Positions 7,054 through 14,207 of a DNA stretch of 19,356 nt are shown here, piece after piece. How positions within the stretch are numbered: the first letter of the stretch is position 1; each line of letters opens with the position of its first letter. Location: the NCBI GenBank assembly GCA_002315495.1, contig DCGJ01000088.1:7899-27254 (forward strand). The letters are read 5' to 3'. The DNA comes from Lachnoclostridium sp. UBA1781. Its GTDB lineage: Bacteria; Bacillota; Clostridia; Lachnospirales; Lachnospiraceae. The notes under the pieces were generated by a model, which was not told where the DNA came from, searched no databases, and saw nothing but the letters and a program-made list of their open reading frames with translations. Made by a program: the position numbers and the translations under genes.

Positions 7054-9143
7054 GACAATTCTCCTTCTTGTTTCATTGCGTTCAAAACGCTCTTCATCTT
7101 CTTCATTGCTTCTGCCACGGTAACCCCGGTCATCTGCGCACCGGCTACGGTCATATGTCCGCCACCGCCGACCTTCTCCATGATTACCTGTACGTTCACT
7201 TCGTCAATCGAACGGGCAGAAATAAAAATCTTATCCCGATATTCGGTAAATGCGAAGCTGGCCTTCACGCCTACAATCTCCAGCAGGTCATTTGCCACCT
7301 GTGCCGCAATAATGGTCGGCGAATCCAAACCATCTGCCTCGATTTCGACCATCGCATAGCTGTCAAGCCACATCTCAAGACCGGCCACAGCTCTTGCCTT
7401 TGCCCGATATTCCATCATATCGGAACGAAATGCCTTTCGAACTCGGGTAATATCCGCGCCCGAACGTCGTAAAAATGCGGCCGCCTCAAAGGTACGAACA
7501 CCGGTCTTTGCCAGGAAGTTATTCGTATCCACCATCACGCCGGCATACATTGCATCGGCCTCAATCGGACGAAGTCTCATGTTGTCACCGATGTACTGAA
7601 TAATTTCGGCTACAAGCTCGCAAGCCGAGGAAACATACGGTTCGACATAGGAAAGCTCCGCATTTGCAATCGAATCACCTGCCATACGGTGGTGGTCGAG
7701 CACAATCACATGGTCAATCAGATCAAACAACTCCGGACACTCGGTATAAGCCGGGCGGTTTACATCGACCACAATCAAAAGTGCCGACGGCTGCGCAAGA
7801 TCCTGCGCTCTCATATTGCTGACAAACATGTCATCCGGATAATCCGTATTGTTCAGGAAACGGCTGATAACCGGCTGAATACCGCTACCGATTTCATTTA
7901 CGATAATATAGGCTTTTTTATTCAAATGCCGACATACCGCATAGATACCGACAGCCGCACCAAAGCAGTCTGCATCACCGTTACTGTGTCCCATGATGAA
8001 CACCTGCTCGTGTCCTTCAATACACTCACGGAGCGCGCCTGCCTTTACACGGGCCTTAACACGCGTGTTCTTCTCAACGGATTCACTCTTACCACCATAA
8101 TAGGTGATGTTATCTCCATCCTTCACAACAGCCTGGTCACCGCCTCGTCCGAGCGCCAAATCGATGGCTGCACGGGCGGCTTCATAACCGCCGATATACG
8201 AGTCCGCATTTACACCGATACCCATACTGATGGTAATGGAAGCCTCCGCAGAGGTCGTCATATTAACGCTGCGCACATCCTCAAGCAGAGAGAATCGGTT
8301 CGCACTCAAATCCGACATATAACGGTTCTGGAACACGAACAGGTACTTGTCCTTCTCGAGCTTCTTAATCACCGCATCGATATCCTGCATATACTTGTTA
8401 ATCTTTCGGTCGACAAGCGCCAAAATCAGGGAACGCTTTACTTCGTCAAGCGACTCCAGCACTTCCTCATAGTTATCGATATACAAAAGACCCATAACCA
8501 TTCTGCGGTCGAAGTTTTCCTGCTTCAGGTTTACAAGCTCGGTCGTATCATAAAGGTAAATGGCCACAACCTTCTGTGTCTTTCCCTTCTTATCGTTCAG
8601 TCGAAGTGCCTTCAGCTCCTCGTCAAACTCCGGGGTCTCCATCATACGAAACAGCACGTCGTAGTAATGTCCGTTAATCTCCGTCTTGTAGGTTCGGTCC
8701 TCCATGTCATGCTTCGGAAGCGCAAATGCCTTGATGTTCGGAAACATATCCCGAATATAAAAGCCGGACTTCTCGCGGCCGCTCACCTTGGCGAATTCAT
8801 CGTTACACCAAAGCATCATGCCGTCGCTGTCCATTACGCCGTACGGAATCGCAAGTTCCTTAATCAGGTTCCGCTGCACCTGGCTGTAGTCCATCGCAAA
8901 CTCCACGTAGTCCTTCATAACATAGTGCTGACGAACCAGATAAATGATGAATGTCGTGATAAAGTAGGCAAATGATGCTCCCAGCACAATCCAGGCTGCA
9001 CGGGAACTGACGGATGCCAATACGCCGGCCATTGCCAGCCAAAAAACAGTCAGGTAAATCGGCAGCCGTAAATAGGTGCTTAACTTCGCTTTTGCCCTTG
9101 CTTTGGTCTGTACCTCTTTCGTTGATTTCTTCTCCGTTTCCAC
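7050..9143 (-). CDS. gdpP: Cyclic-di-AMP phosphodiesterase GdpP (DHH-DHHA1, membrane-bound)
   Basis: A 697-residue membrane enzyme that hydrolyses c-di-AMP to pApA, controlling K+ and osmolyte balance and wall stress. Order: two membrane helices (about 27-47 and 49-70), PAS-like domain (about 85-190), a degenerate GGDEF domain (about 200-335) lacking the GGDEF motif (GRGGDQAVV occurs instead), then DHH (from about 375) and DHHA1. Catalytic metal motifs are present: GHSNGDAD (H386, D390, D392), DVNRP, LDHH (D483-H485), and the DHHA1 loop GGGGH (659-663). I take the GTG at 9143 as start because a GGAGGGG ribosome site is just upstream; an in-frame ATG at 9230 would add 29 residues and start inside the promoter region. 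First gene of gdpP-rplI-dnaB. Confidence 0.93.
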   Translation of the reverse strand: METEKKSTKEVQTKARAKAKLSTYLRLPIYLTVFWLAMAGVLASVSSRAAWIVLGASFAYFITTFIIYLVRQHYVMKDYVEFAMDYSQVQRNLIKELAIPYGVMDSDGMMLWCNDEFAKVSGREKSGFYIRDMFPNIKAFALPKHDMEDRTYKTEINGHYYDVLFRMMETPEFDEELKALRLNDKKGKTQKVVAIYLYDTTELVNLKQENFDRRMVMGLLYIDNYEEVLESLDEVKRSLILALVDRKINKYMQDIDAVIKKLEKDKYLFVFQNRYMSDLSANRFSLLEDVRSVNMTTSAEASITISMGIGVNADSYIGGYEAARAAIDLALGRGGDQAVVKDGDNITYYGGKSESVEKNTRVKARVKAGALRECIEGHEQVFIMGHSNGDADCFGAAVGIYAVCRHLNKKAYIIVNEIGSGIQPVISRFLNNTDYPDDMFVSNMRAQDLAQPSALLIVVDVNRPAYTECPELFDLIDHVIVLDHHRMAGDSIANAELSYVEPYVSSACELVAEIIQYIGDNMRLRPIEADAMYAGVMVDTNNFLAKTGVRTFEAAAFLRRSGADITRVRKAFRSDMMEYRAKARAVAGLEMWLDSYAMVEIEADGLDSPTIIAAQVANDLLEIVGVKASFAFTEYRDKIFISARSIDEVNVQVIMEKVGGGGHMTVAGAQMTGVTVAEAMKKMKSVLNAMKQEGELS

Positions 9144-9207
9144 GATGCCCCTCCATTCTGTGAAGTGTCGATTTCGAAAATAATTCCCTTTATCCGATAG
9201 ATACTTT

Positions 9208-9216
9208 ATTGTAACA
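9208..9216 (-). promoter_or_regulatory. Likely extended -10 promoter of the gdpP operon
   Basis: Minus strand TGT-TACAAT (9216-9208) about 65 bp before the gdpP start. No good -35 is visible (only a T-rich run), so this rests on the extended -10. Confidence 0.4.
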
Positions 9217-9260
9217 TGATAAGCCGACAAAAAAAAGTAGAAAATGAAATTTGCCTGGTA

Positions 9261-9289
9261 TGGAAATGCCCCGCGAACTCTGTTATAAT
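9261..9289 (+). promoter_or_regulatory. Promoter of the nitroreductase gene
   Basis: TATAAT at 9284-9289 with TGT before it (extended -10) and TGGAAA (9261-9266) at a 17-nt spacing. Leader is about 30 nt. Confidence 0.6.
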
Positions 9290-9326
9290 AGTTGAAACAA
9301 ATATTACCGTAACACGGAGGTTTCCC

Positions 9327-9863
9327 ATGGAATTTACACAGTTAATTATGGATCGTCGCAGTGTCCGCTCCTATGATGGTGAAAAGCAGGTGACTGCAGA
9401 CGATATTCAAAAGATTTTTGAGGCCGTAACGCAGGCCCCGAGCTGGAAGAACAGTCAGACCGGACATTACTATATCTTATTATCCGGAGAAAAGCTGGAG
9501 GCACTACGAAGCGCAGGCCTTCCGGAGTTCAATCAGAAGAACAGTGCCGGTGCCGCTCTCGTGGTTGCCACGTACAAAAAAGATATTGCCGGTTTTGGAA
9601 ATGGGGAACCGACCAACGAGCTGGGCAACCAGTGGGGTGCCTACGATCTCGGTCTTTCCACCGCTTATCTCTGTCTTGCCGCAAAGGACCTCGGACTGGA
9701 TACCCTCATTATGGGAATCCGCGATGCTGCGGCCATTCGCAGCGTTTTGGATATTCCTGAGGAGGAAGTAATTGTCTCTGTCCTTGCCCTTGGTTATCGT
9801 GCCGGTGAACCGCGCATCAATAACCGAAAGGATCCGAAGGAGTTCGGTACCATTGTCGAATAA
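9327..9863 (+). CDS. Nitroreductase family protein
   Basis: A 178-residue flavoprotein of the NfsB/FRase-like nitroreductase family, NAD(P)H oxidoreductases binding FMN. The FMN motif RRSVRSYD is at 10-17, followed by APSWKNSQ (about 40-47, the usual PSxxNxQ element), the central helix region AYDLGLSTAYLCLAAKDLGLDTL, and the terminal ALGYRAGEP. Short for the family (many are 190-220). The ATG at 9327 has GGAGG 6 nt upstream; a longer reading from 9216 crosses the promoter. The physiological substrate cannot be read from sequence. It is a single-gene unit, divergent from gdpP and ending at a terminator shared with rpsR. Confidence 0.88.
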   Translation: MEFTQLIMDRRSVRSYDGEKQVTADDIQKIFEAVTQAPSWKNSQTGHYYILLSGEKLEALRSAGLPEFNQKNSAGAALVVATYKKDIAGFGNGEPTNELGNQWGAYDLGLSTAYLCLAAKDLGLDTLIMGIRDAAAIRSVLDIPEEEVIVSVLALGYRAGEPRINNRKDPKEFGTIVE

Positions 9864-9884
9864 AGGAAGGAAAGCCTTCTATGA

Positions 9885-9915
9885 AAAAAACCTCTCCGAA
9901 ACGGAGAGGTTTTTT
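9885..9915. terminator. Bidirectional terminator between the nitroreductase gene and rpsR
   Basis: Perfect 14-bp stem (9885-9898 / 9902-9915; CCTCTCCG with CGGAGAGG core), loop AAA, with A and T runs on both sides so it can serve both converging units. Confidence 0.9.
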
Positions 9916-9920
9916 AGTCA

Positions 9921-10196
9921 TTACTTTACGCTGTAAGGCATCAAAGCTACGTGACGAGCACGCTTAATTGCTACCTGCAAAGCACGCTGATGCTTTGCAC
10001 AGGTACCGGTGATTCTTCTAGGAAGAATCTTGCCGCTCTCGGAAACGAACTTCTTAAGAGTTGCGGTATCCTTGTAATCAACGCCCTTATTTTCCTTGTT
10101 TGCACAGAAAGCGCAAACTTTCTTTCTTCTGCGAATAACTCTCTTTCTCATAGGAGCTTCGCTCTTGTCACCCTTCTCGGTCTTATTGAAAGCCAT
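9921..10196 (-). CDS. rpsR: 30S ribosomal protein bS18
   Basis: A 91-residue bS18, which pairs with bS6 on the platform of the small subunit. The core is complete: KKVCAFC, YKDTATLKKFVSESGKILPRRITGTCAKHQRALQVAIKRARHVALMPY. The CxxC near residues 28-31 and the C-x2-H at GTCAKH suggest the zinc-binding (C+) version of S18. The 5' lysine/arginine-rich tail is usual. AGGAGGT precedes the ATG. Last gene of rpsF-ssb-rpsR, 58 nt after ssb. Confidence 0.97.
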   Translation of the reverse strand: MAFNKTEKGDKSEAPMRKRVIRRRKKVCAFCANKENKGVDYKDTATLKKFVSESGKILPRRITGTCAKHQRALQVAIKRARHVALMPYSVK

Positions 10197-10227
10197 GGTG
10201 GTTACCTCCTATCCAATTTCTCTGTCA

Positions 10228-10246
10228 GGCACAGAATCTGTGTGCC
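10228..10246 (-). other. Hairpin in the ssb-rpsR spacer
   Basis: GGCACA pairs with TGTGCC (10228-10233 / 10241-10246) with a 7-nt loop and no T run. It could be a processing or stability element. No stronger claim is possible. Confidence 0.3.
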
Positions 10247-10254
10247 GTTACTGT

Positions 10255-10695
10255 TTAGTTAAATGGCAAGTCATCTTCCACTCCGTTCGGAATGTTCATG
10301 AAGCCATCGCCTGCTGCACTAGGTGCAGGTCTGCTTGCGGAATAATCGGAATTGCCGTTTCCGCCTGCGTTAGAATTCTTACTCTCAGCGAATTCCTGCT
10401 CGTCAACAACGACCTGGAAACTGTAAACCTTCTCACCATTCTTGTTGGTGTAGTTATCCTGCTGAAGGCTACCGGTAACCAAAATCTTCGTGCCCTGCTT
10501 GAAATACTTTTCAGCAAATTCAGCGCTCTTGCCGAATACGGTGCAGTTAATAAAGTCTGCCTCCGGCTGACCTTCACGCTTAAATCTGCGGTCAACAGCC
10601 AAGGTGTAACGACCCACTGCGGTATTGTTACCATTCTGAGAATATCTTACTTCCGGGTCTCTCGTAAGACGACCCATTAAAATGACTTTGTTCAT
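10255..10695 (-). CDS. ssb: Single-stranded DNA-binding protein
   Basis: A 146-residue SSB protecting single-stranded DNA and recruiting replication and repair enzymes. The OB fold covers about 1-105: MNKVILMGRLTRDPEVRYS, FINCTVFGKSAEFAEKYFKQGTKILVTGSLQ, YSFQVVVDEQEF. A Gly/Asn/Ser/Ala-rich linker follows (SNAGGNGNSDYSASRPAPSA). The acidic tip reads DDLPFN: one Asn lies beyond the PF that normally ends the protein and whose end carboxylate contacts partners. AGGGGG is 8 nt upstream of the ATG. Middle gene of the conserved rpsF-ssb-rpsR operon, which links SSB supply to ribosomal protein synthesis. Confidence 0.97.
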   Translation of the reverse strand: MNKVILMGRLTRDPEVRYSQNGNNTAVGRYTLAVDRRFKREGQPEADFINCTVFGKSAEFAEKYFKQGTKILVTGSLQQDNYTNKNGEKVYSFQVVVDEQEFAESKNSNAGGNGNSDYSASRPAPSAAGDGFMNIPNGVEDDLPFN

Positions 10696-10713
10696 AAGGA
10701 TGTCCCCCTTATC

Positions 10714-11004
10714 TTACTGTTCGTCCTGTCTAACGCACAAATAACGAAGTACATTGTCCATGATTCGAACACGCTGCTCGATTTCAGCTGGAACTGTAGC
10801 TTCGGCATCGAAATGGATGAAGTAGTAAAAACCTTCGCTCATCTTCTGGATTTCGTAAGCAAGTCTCTTCTTACCCTGATCATCAACGTCGGTGATCACA
10901 CCGCCAAATCTGGTAACAAGATTCTTAGCAGCCTCAACAACGGCAGCTCTTGCCTCATCCTCGATCTTTGCACTTACAACTAACGCTAATTCGTACTTAT
11001 TCAT
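10714..11004 (-). CDS. rpsF: 30S ribosomal protein bS6
   Basis: A 96-residue bS6. Visible landmarks: MNKYELALVVSAKIEDEARAA, the central LVTRFGGVITDVDDQGKKRLAYEI, FYYFIHFDAE, and IMDNVLRYLCVR at the end. I start at ATG 11004: the open frame goes on to 11256 but the upstream part is not S6-like and holds the promoter. AAGGAGGT lies 11 nt upstream, a slightly long spacing. First gene of rpsF-ssb-rpsR, with a structured leader. Confidence 0.96.
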   Translation of the reverse strand: MNKYELALVVSAKIEDEARAAVVEAAKNLVTRFGGVITDVDDQGKKRLAYEIQKMSEGFYYFIHFDAEATVPAEIEQRVRIMDNVLRYLCVRQDEQ

Positions 11005-11019
11005 AGTTGTCTCGCACCT

Positions 11020-11056
11020 CCTTTTGGTCTCTGGCCCTCCTCTGGGGAGAGCAAGG
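11020..11056 (-). promoter_or_regulatory. rpsF leader hairpin, candidate S6:S18 autoregulatory site
   Basis: In the RNA, CCTT-g-CTCT-CCC pairs with GGG-cc-AGAG-accaa-AAGG, leaving a CC bulge on the 3' side and pulling the AAGG of the rpsF ribosome site into the base of the stem. S6:S18 is known to bind a structured rpsF leader in many bacteria; placement fits, but I did not match the published consensus base by base. Confidence 0.4.
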
Positions 11057-11084
11057 AAAATTGTGTAACTTATCACAATGTTGA

Positions 11085-11113
11085 ATTCTATCATAGCATT
11101 TGTCAAAAAGCAA
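11085..11113 (-). promoter_or_regulatory. Promoter of the rpsF-ssb-rpsR operon
   Basis: Minus strand TTGCTT (11113-11108), 17-nt spacer, TAGAAT (11090-11085). A TTGACA lies nearby but has no -10 at a suitable spacing. Confidence 0.5.
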
Positions 11114-11171
11114 GCAGAAATATTTTTTTCTCTTCTTTTCTTAAAAACACACCCAAAACGACCTCTGCCAC

Positions 11172-11200
11172 TTGCGATTTTTCCGTTTTTTTGGTATTGT
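11172..11200 (+). promoter_or_regulatory. Promoter of the DUF951 gene
   Basis: TTGCGA (11172-11177), 17-nt spacer, TATTGT (11195-11200) with TGG before it (extended -10). Confidence 0.55.
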
Positions 11201-11254
11201 TTATGGAGCATTTTCATTATGTAAATGCGCACTTCACGAAGGGAGGCTATCACC

Positions 11255-11455
11255 ATGGACGTTCAGGTCAACGATATTATCAAGATGAAAAAGCCGCACC
11301 CTTGTGGAAGTAAGGAATGGCTGGTCACCAGAACCGGCATGGATTTTCGAATCAAATGCCTGGGCTGCGAACACTCGCTTATGATTCCGAGAGTTACCGC
11401 AGAGAAAAACATCCGCGAGATTCGACGAAACGGAGAGATTATTCCGCTTCGATAA
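11255..11455 (+). CDS. DUF951 family protein (YyzM-like)
   Basis: A 66-residue protein of the DUF951 family (Bacillus subtilis YyzM). Function unknown. The family signature is clear: a short beta-rich domain with VNDIIKMKKPHPCGSKEW, then GMDFRIKCLGCEHSLMIPR. The three cysteines (PHPCG and CLGC) are arranged like a small metal-binding site. GGGAGG is 8 nt upstream of ATG 11255; an earlier in-frame start at 11225 lacks a ribosome site. Its position next to rpsF, divergent, resembles the Bacillus layout. The acyltransferase gene follows 55 nt downstream with no terminator between, so the two likely share a transcript. Confidence 0.88.
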   Translation: MDVQVNDIIKMKKPHPCGSKEWLVTRTGMDFRIKCLGCEHSLMIPRVTAEKNIREIRRNGEIIPLR

Positions 11456-11510
11456 TCCAACTGTGTCGTTCGGTGTAAGCCAAATATCGCGTTTTACGCA
11501 GGGAGGAATT

Positions 11511-12248
11511 ATGTTATTTCACTATTATGTATGCGTACTGGTTGTCCTATTCTTCGTGGTAACCTTTCCCGCATTTATCTTCTTTGAGATTGTCGGACTC
11601 GTTAGCAAGAAGTCGCTTCGAAAAATGATTCAGCCCTTTGCCAGAGGTGCGATCCATGTACTCTGCGTACTAATTGGATGCCGTATTACATGCGAAGGAG
11701 CAGAAGAACTTCCGAACGAGCCGATGCTGTTTACCGCAAACCACAGAAGCTATTTTGATCCGGTTATTGTGTACCACTCGCTTCCGGCCGACCACGAGCT
11801 CGGCTTTATTGCAAAGATCGGTCTTAAAAAGGTTCCGCTTCTCAGCTGGTGGATGAGCATGATGGGCTGCCAGTTTATTAACCGCAAGGTGCCGAAGGAA
11901 GGTCTTCAGTGCGTGCAGAAATGCATCGCCGAGGTGAAGGACGGGTACAGCATTTTCATTATGCCGGAAGGCACAAGAAACTATGAAGAAGATATGGTAG
12001 AGTTTCTGCCGGGAAGCCTGAAGGTCGCAGAACGCACCAATGTGCCGGTTGTTCCGGTCGCAATCTGGAAGACCGACGAACTGTACGAATCCAACAACCA
12101 TCGTTTCACGCATGGTAAGATCCAGATTCGCTACGGAAAGCCGATTCCGATTGCAGAGATGAGCCGTGAGGAGCGTCTCGAACTTCCGAACCGACTTCGC
12201 GCCGAGATCGACGCGATGCTGGTTGAGATGAAGGCAAATCACAAATAG
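11511..12248 (+). CDS. 1-acyl-sn-glycerol-3-phosphate acyltransferase (PlsC family)
   Basis: A 245-residue membrane acyltransferase that adds the second fatty acid to lysophosphatidic acid to make phosphatidic acid. A hydrophobic N-terminal anchor spans about 5-30. The catalytic HX4D motif is NHRSYFD (H78, D83), the substrate-binding motif PEGTR is at 152-156, and the later VPVVPVAIW strand is typical. ATG 11511 follows GGGAGG closely; the upstream GTG at 11463 would add 16 residues without a good site. Probably cotranscribed with the DUF951 gene. No terminator is seen before the next promoter at 12266. Confidence 0.9.
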   Translation: MLFHYYVCVLVVLFFVVTFPAFIFFEIVGLVSKKSLRKMIQPFARGAIHVLCVLIGCRITCEGAEELPNEPMLFTANHRSYFDPVIVYHSLPADHELGFIAKIGLKKVPLLSWWMSMMGCQFINRKVPKEGLQCVQKCIAEVKDGYSIFIMPEGTRNYEEDMVEFLPGSLKVAERTNVPVVPVAIWKTDELYESNNHRFTHGKIQIRYGKPIPIAEMSREERLELPNRLRAEIDAMLVEMKANHK

Positions 12249-12265
12249 GTTTTTCATTCAAGTCC

Positions 12266-12294
12266 TTGCAATTTAAGGTTTGCTTTGATAGAAT
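12266..12294 (+). promoter_or_regulatory. Promoter of the small membrane protein gene
   Basis: TTGCAA (12266-12271), 17-nt spacer, TAGAAT (12289-12294), beginning 17 bp after the acyltransferase stop. Confidence 0.65.
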
Positions 12295-12321
12295 GATACG
12301 GACAAAAGAGGGAGAACGCGA

Positions 12322-12366
12322 TTGATCATTTGGGTCAAAAGAGCGAAGGAACTTCTAAGATTATAA
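12322..12366 (+). CDS. Candidate upstream ORF / leader peptide (14 codons)
   Basis: A TTG start 7 nt after GAGGGAG (12308-12314) opens a 14-codon frame encoding MIIWVKRAKELLRL and ending TAA at 12364. It lies in the leader between the promoter and the gene at 12386, and its stop is 4 nt before the AAGGAG of that gene. The peptide is cationic and amphipathic if helical. The site and spacing are good, but a TTG-initiated ORF this short is weak evidence of coding. Confidence 0.3.
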   Translation: MIIWVKRAKELLRL

Positions 12367-12385
12367 GTTAAGGAGAACATAGATT

Positions 12386-12835
12386 ATGGGTTGGTTAGGT
12401 TGGACCTTAATCACGATTACCGTTATCATGGTAATCGCATTTATCGTACTTAGCATCCTCGGCAAGAAGATGCAGAAGAAAAATGATGCAGCAATGGCTG
12501 AGCTTCGTGCTCACTCTCAGAACGTTTCGATGCTGGTTATTGACAAGAAGCGTATGAAATTAAAGGATGCCGGTTTCCCACAGGCCGTTGTGGATCAGAC
12601 ACCGAAGTTTGCAAGAAACCAGAAGGTGGCCGTAGTTAAGGCTAAGATTGGTCCTCAGATTCACACCCTGATGTGTGACGAGAAGGTGTTCGAGTTCATT
12701 CCGGTTAAGAAGGAAGTAAAGGCAACGCTCGGCGGCATCTACATTCTCGATGTAAAGGGAATGCGCGGTGCACTCCAGAAGGACGAAACCACCAAGAAGA
12801 AGGGCTTCTTCTCCCGCTTTAAGAAGAATAAGTAA
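12386..12835 (+). CDS. Small membrane-anchored protein of unknown function
   Basis: A 149-residue protein I do not recognise. One N-terminal membrane helix (about 5-26, TLITITVIMVIAFIVLSIL) is followed by a basic KKMQKK stop, which places the rest in the cytoplasm. The soluble part is mixed beta/alpha with many lysines (VSMLVIDKKRMKLKDAGFP, VAVVKAKIGPQIHTLMCDEKVFEFIPVKKEVKATLGGIYILDVKG) and ends in a very basic tail (TTKKKGFFSRFKKNK). The shape suggests a structural or membrane-scaffold role, but nothing fixes it. AAGGAG is 10 nt before the ATG, with its own promoter and terminator. The codon use looks like its neighbours'. Confidence 0.8.
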   Translation: MGWLGWTLITITVIMVIAFIVLSILGKKMQKKNDAAMAELRAHSQNVSMLVIDKKRMKLKDAGFPQAVVDQTPKFARNQKVAVVKAKIGPQIHTLMCDEKVFEFIPVKKEVKATLGGIYILDVKGMRGALQKDETTKKKGFFSRFKKNK

Positions 12836-12846
12836 TAAGACAAACG

Positions 12847-12879
12847 AAAGGTCGTGGACACTAACCCACGACCTTTTTT
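12847..12879 (+). terminator. Terminator after the small membrane protein gene
   Basis: 11-bp perfect stem (12847-12857 / 12866-12876; GGTCGTGG with CCACGACC) and loop ACACTAAC, then a T run. It may also serve the converging DUF1934 operon, with a weaker U tract on that strand. Confidence 0.88.
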
Positions 12880-12896
12880 CATGCAATCAATTGGAA

Positions 12897-13337
12897 TTAC
12901 TCTTCACTACTGATTACGATATTCATCTGATTCTCTGAAGCCTTCGTGCCATTCATGTGAATATGATACCGAAGCGTCACGCGGAGCTCATTTTCCTTCA
13001 CATCCACCTGAAAATGCCTGGTTTCGAACACCATCTCCAGCACGCCAAACGGTGTCTGGTAATTCGTCTCATGCGCCAGCCCCTCTGCAAATGCAAGAAT
13101 CGTACTGTTCGGGCCGTATTTTTCGACATCCAAACGGTCCTTTGCAATCTTCAGGCGATGCTTCGTCATCTTCTCCGGAGTCGGAACGGCTTTCTCATCC
13201 TCTTCCTCGAAGGTTTCATACAGTACCTGGAATACGCCCGGCGTGCGCTCATAACACTTTCCGGAAGCCCAGATTTCCTGCCCCTGTGGGTCGTTATCGC
13301 TCCAGCTCTTCAAATGAACCAAACATTCCTTCTTCAT
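12897..13337 (-). CDS. DUF1934 family protein (YwiB-like)
   Basis: A 146-residue protein of the DUF1934/YwiB family, a calycin-like beta-barrel of unknown role. Family features are the N-terminal KKECLVHLKSW, a central YETFEE, a basic strand HRLKIAKDRLDVEKYGPNSTILAFAEG, TPFGVLEMVFETR, and the C-terminal LRVTLRYHIHMNG strand. It contains no signal peptide. AAGGAG lies 4 nt before the ATG. It is the last gene of ispE-ddl-murI-DUF1934, 19 nt after murI, so a link to envelope precursor supply is plausible but unproven. Confidence 0.85.
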   Translation of the reverse strand: MKKECLVHLKSWSDNDPQGQEIWASGKCYERTPGVFQVLYETFEEEDEKAVPTPEKMTKHRLKIAKDRLDVEKYGPNSTILAFAEGLAHETNYQTPFGVLEMVFETRHFQVDVKENELRVTLRYHIHMNGTKASENQMNIVISSEE

Positions 13338-13356
13338 AAAACTCCTTTAAGTCAAA

Positions 13357-14193
13357 CTAAAACACTTTCACATTAACATCCTTCGTCTCAATCATCTCAC
13401 AAGGAAGAATCGAGTTTGCAAATGCTCGAAACTGCTCGGCACCGTCACTGACAAAGAAGGTATGATTCGAATAGGTGTAGTTCCCCTTCTTCTTTCGCTC
13501 ATCGGCGAGTAAATCGCCCTCGGTGAGCATTTGCTTTAATTCCAGAGCGGTTTCATACGCCGGATTCACTAATGTAACATCCGGACCTGCCACCTGCTCA
13601 ATCACGTCCTTAAGGAGCGGATAGTGGGTACAGCCGAGAACAATCGTATCCACCCAGTTATCCAACAGCGGATCGATATAGCGATGCACGACCTGCTCGG
13701 TGATCGGGTCATTCGCCCAGCCCTCTTCCACAAGCGGAACGAACAAAGGGCACGCCTGTCCATACACCTGGCAGTCCGGACGAATCCCGGTAAGATATCT
13801 CTCGTAGAGTCCGCTTCGAACGGTACCTGCCGTACCAATGACGCCGATTTTACCGTTCTGAGAAGCCTCCGCGGCGGCTCTTGCACCAGGCAGTACCACA
13901 CCAATCATCGGCACCTCCGGAAACTCCTTACTAAGTGTTTCGAGGGCAAATGCGCTGGCGGTGTTACAAGCAATCACAATCGCCTTCACCTTCTTCGAAA
14001 GAAGGAAGGTCGTAATCTGACGGGAATACTCGGTAACGGTTTCGCGCGATTTATTACCGTAAGGAACGCGCGCGGTGTCACCAAAATAAATGATATTTTC
14101 ATTCGGCAGCTGCTTCATGATTTCCTTTGCAACGGTCAGCCCGCCGACACCGGAATCAAACACGCCGATTGGTAAATTCTTCTCTAAGCTCAT
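13357..14193 (-). CDS. murI: Glutamate racemase
   Basis: A 278-residue cofactor-independent racemase that makes D-glutamate for peptidoglycan. The two catalytic cysteines are C76 in AIVIACNTAS and C188 in VLGCTHYP, with the N-terminal IGVFDSGVGGLTV loop (D13, S14) and YFGDTARVPYG. All required residues are intact. The usual IEPGA loop reads VLPGARAA, a small departure. The ATG is 14 nt after the ddl stop, and the AGGAG ribosome site overlaps that stop (TAGGAG). It follows ddl in one operon, so both D-amino acid steps of wall synthesis are made together. Confidence 0.95.
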   Translation of the reverse strand: MSLEKNLPIGVFDSGVGGLTVAKEIMKQLPNENIIYFGDTARVPYGNKSRETVTEYSRQITTFLLSKKVKAIVIACNTASAFALETLSKEFPEVPMIGVVLPGARAAAEASQNGKIGVIGTAGTVRSGLYERYLTGIRPDCQVYGQACPLFVPLVEEGWANDPITEQVVHRYIDPLLDNWVDTIVLGCTHYPLLKDVIEQVAGPDVTLVNPAYETALELKQMLTEGDLLADERKKKGNYTYSNHTFFVSDGAEQFRAFANSILPCEMIETKDVNVKVF

Positions 14194-14207
14194 TGGTCTG
14201 AAATCTC

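Noticed and set aside
7689..8975. 428-codon open frame on the plus strand inside gdpP
   Set aside because: It is antisense to the conserved PAS, GGDEF-like and DHH coding sequence and reflects codon bias of the minus-strand gene; there is no ribosome site.
11090..11106. TTGACA near 11105 as the -35 of rpsF
   Set aside because: No -10-like hexamer lies 16-18 nt downstream; TTGCTT with TAGAAT fits better.
11005..11256. N-terminal extension of S6 in the open frame up to 11256
   Set aside because: The added residues do not resemble S6, and the frame crosses the promoter and leader hairpin.
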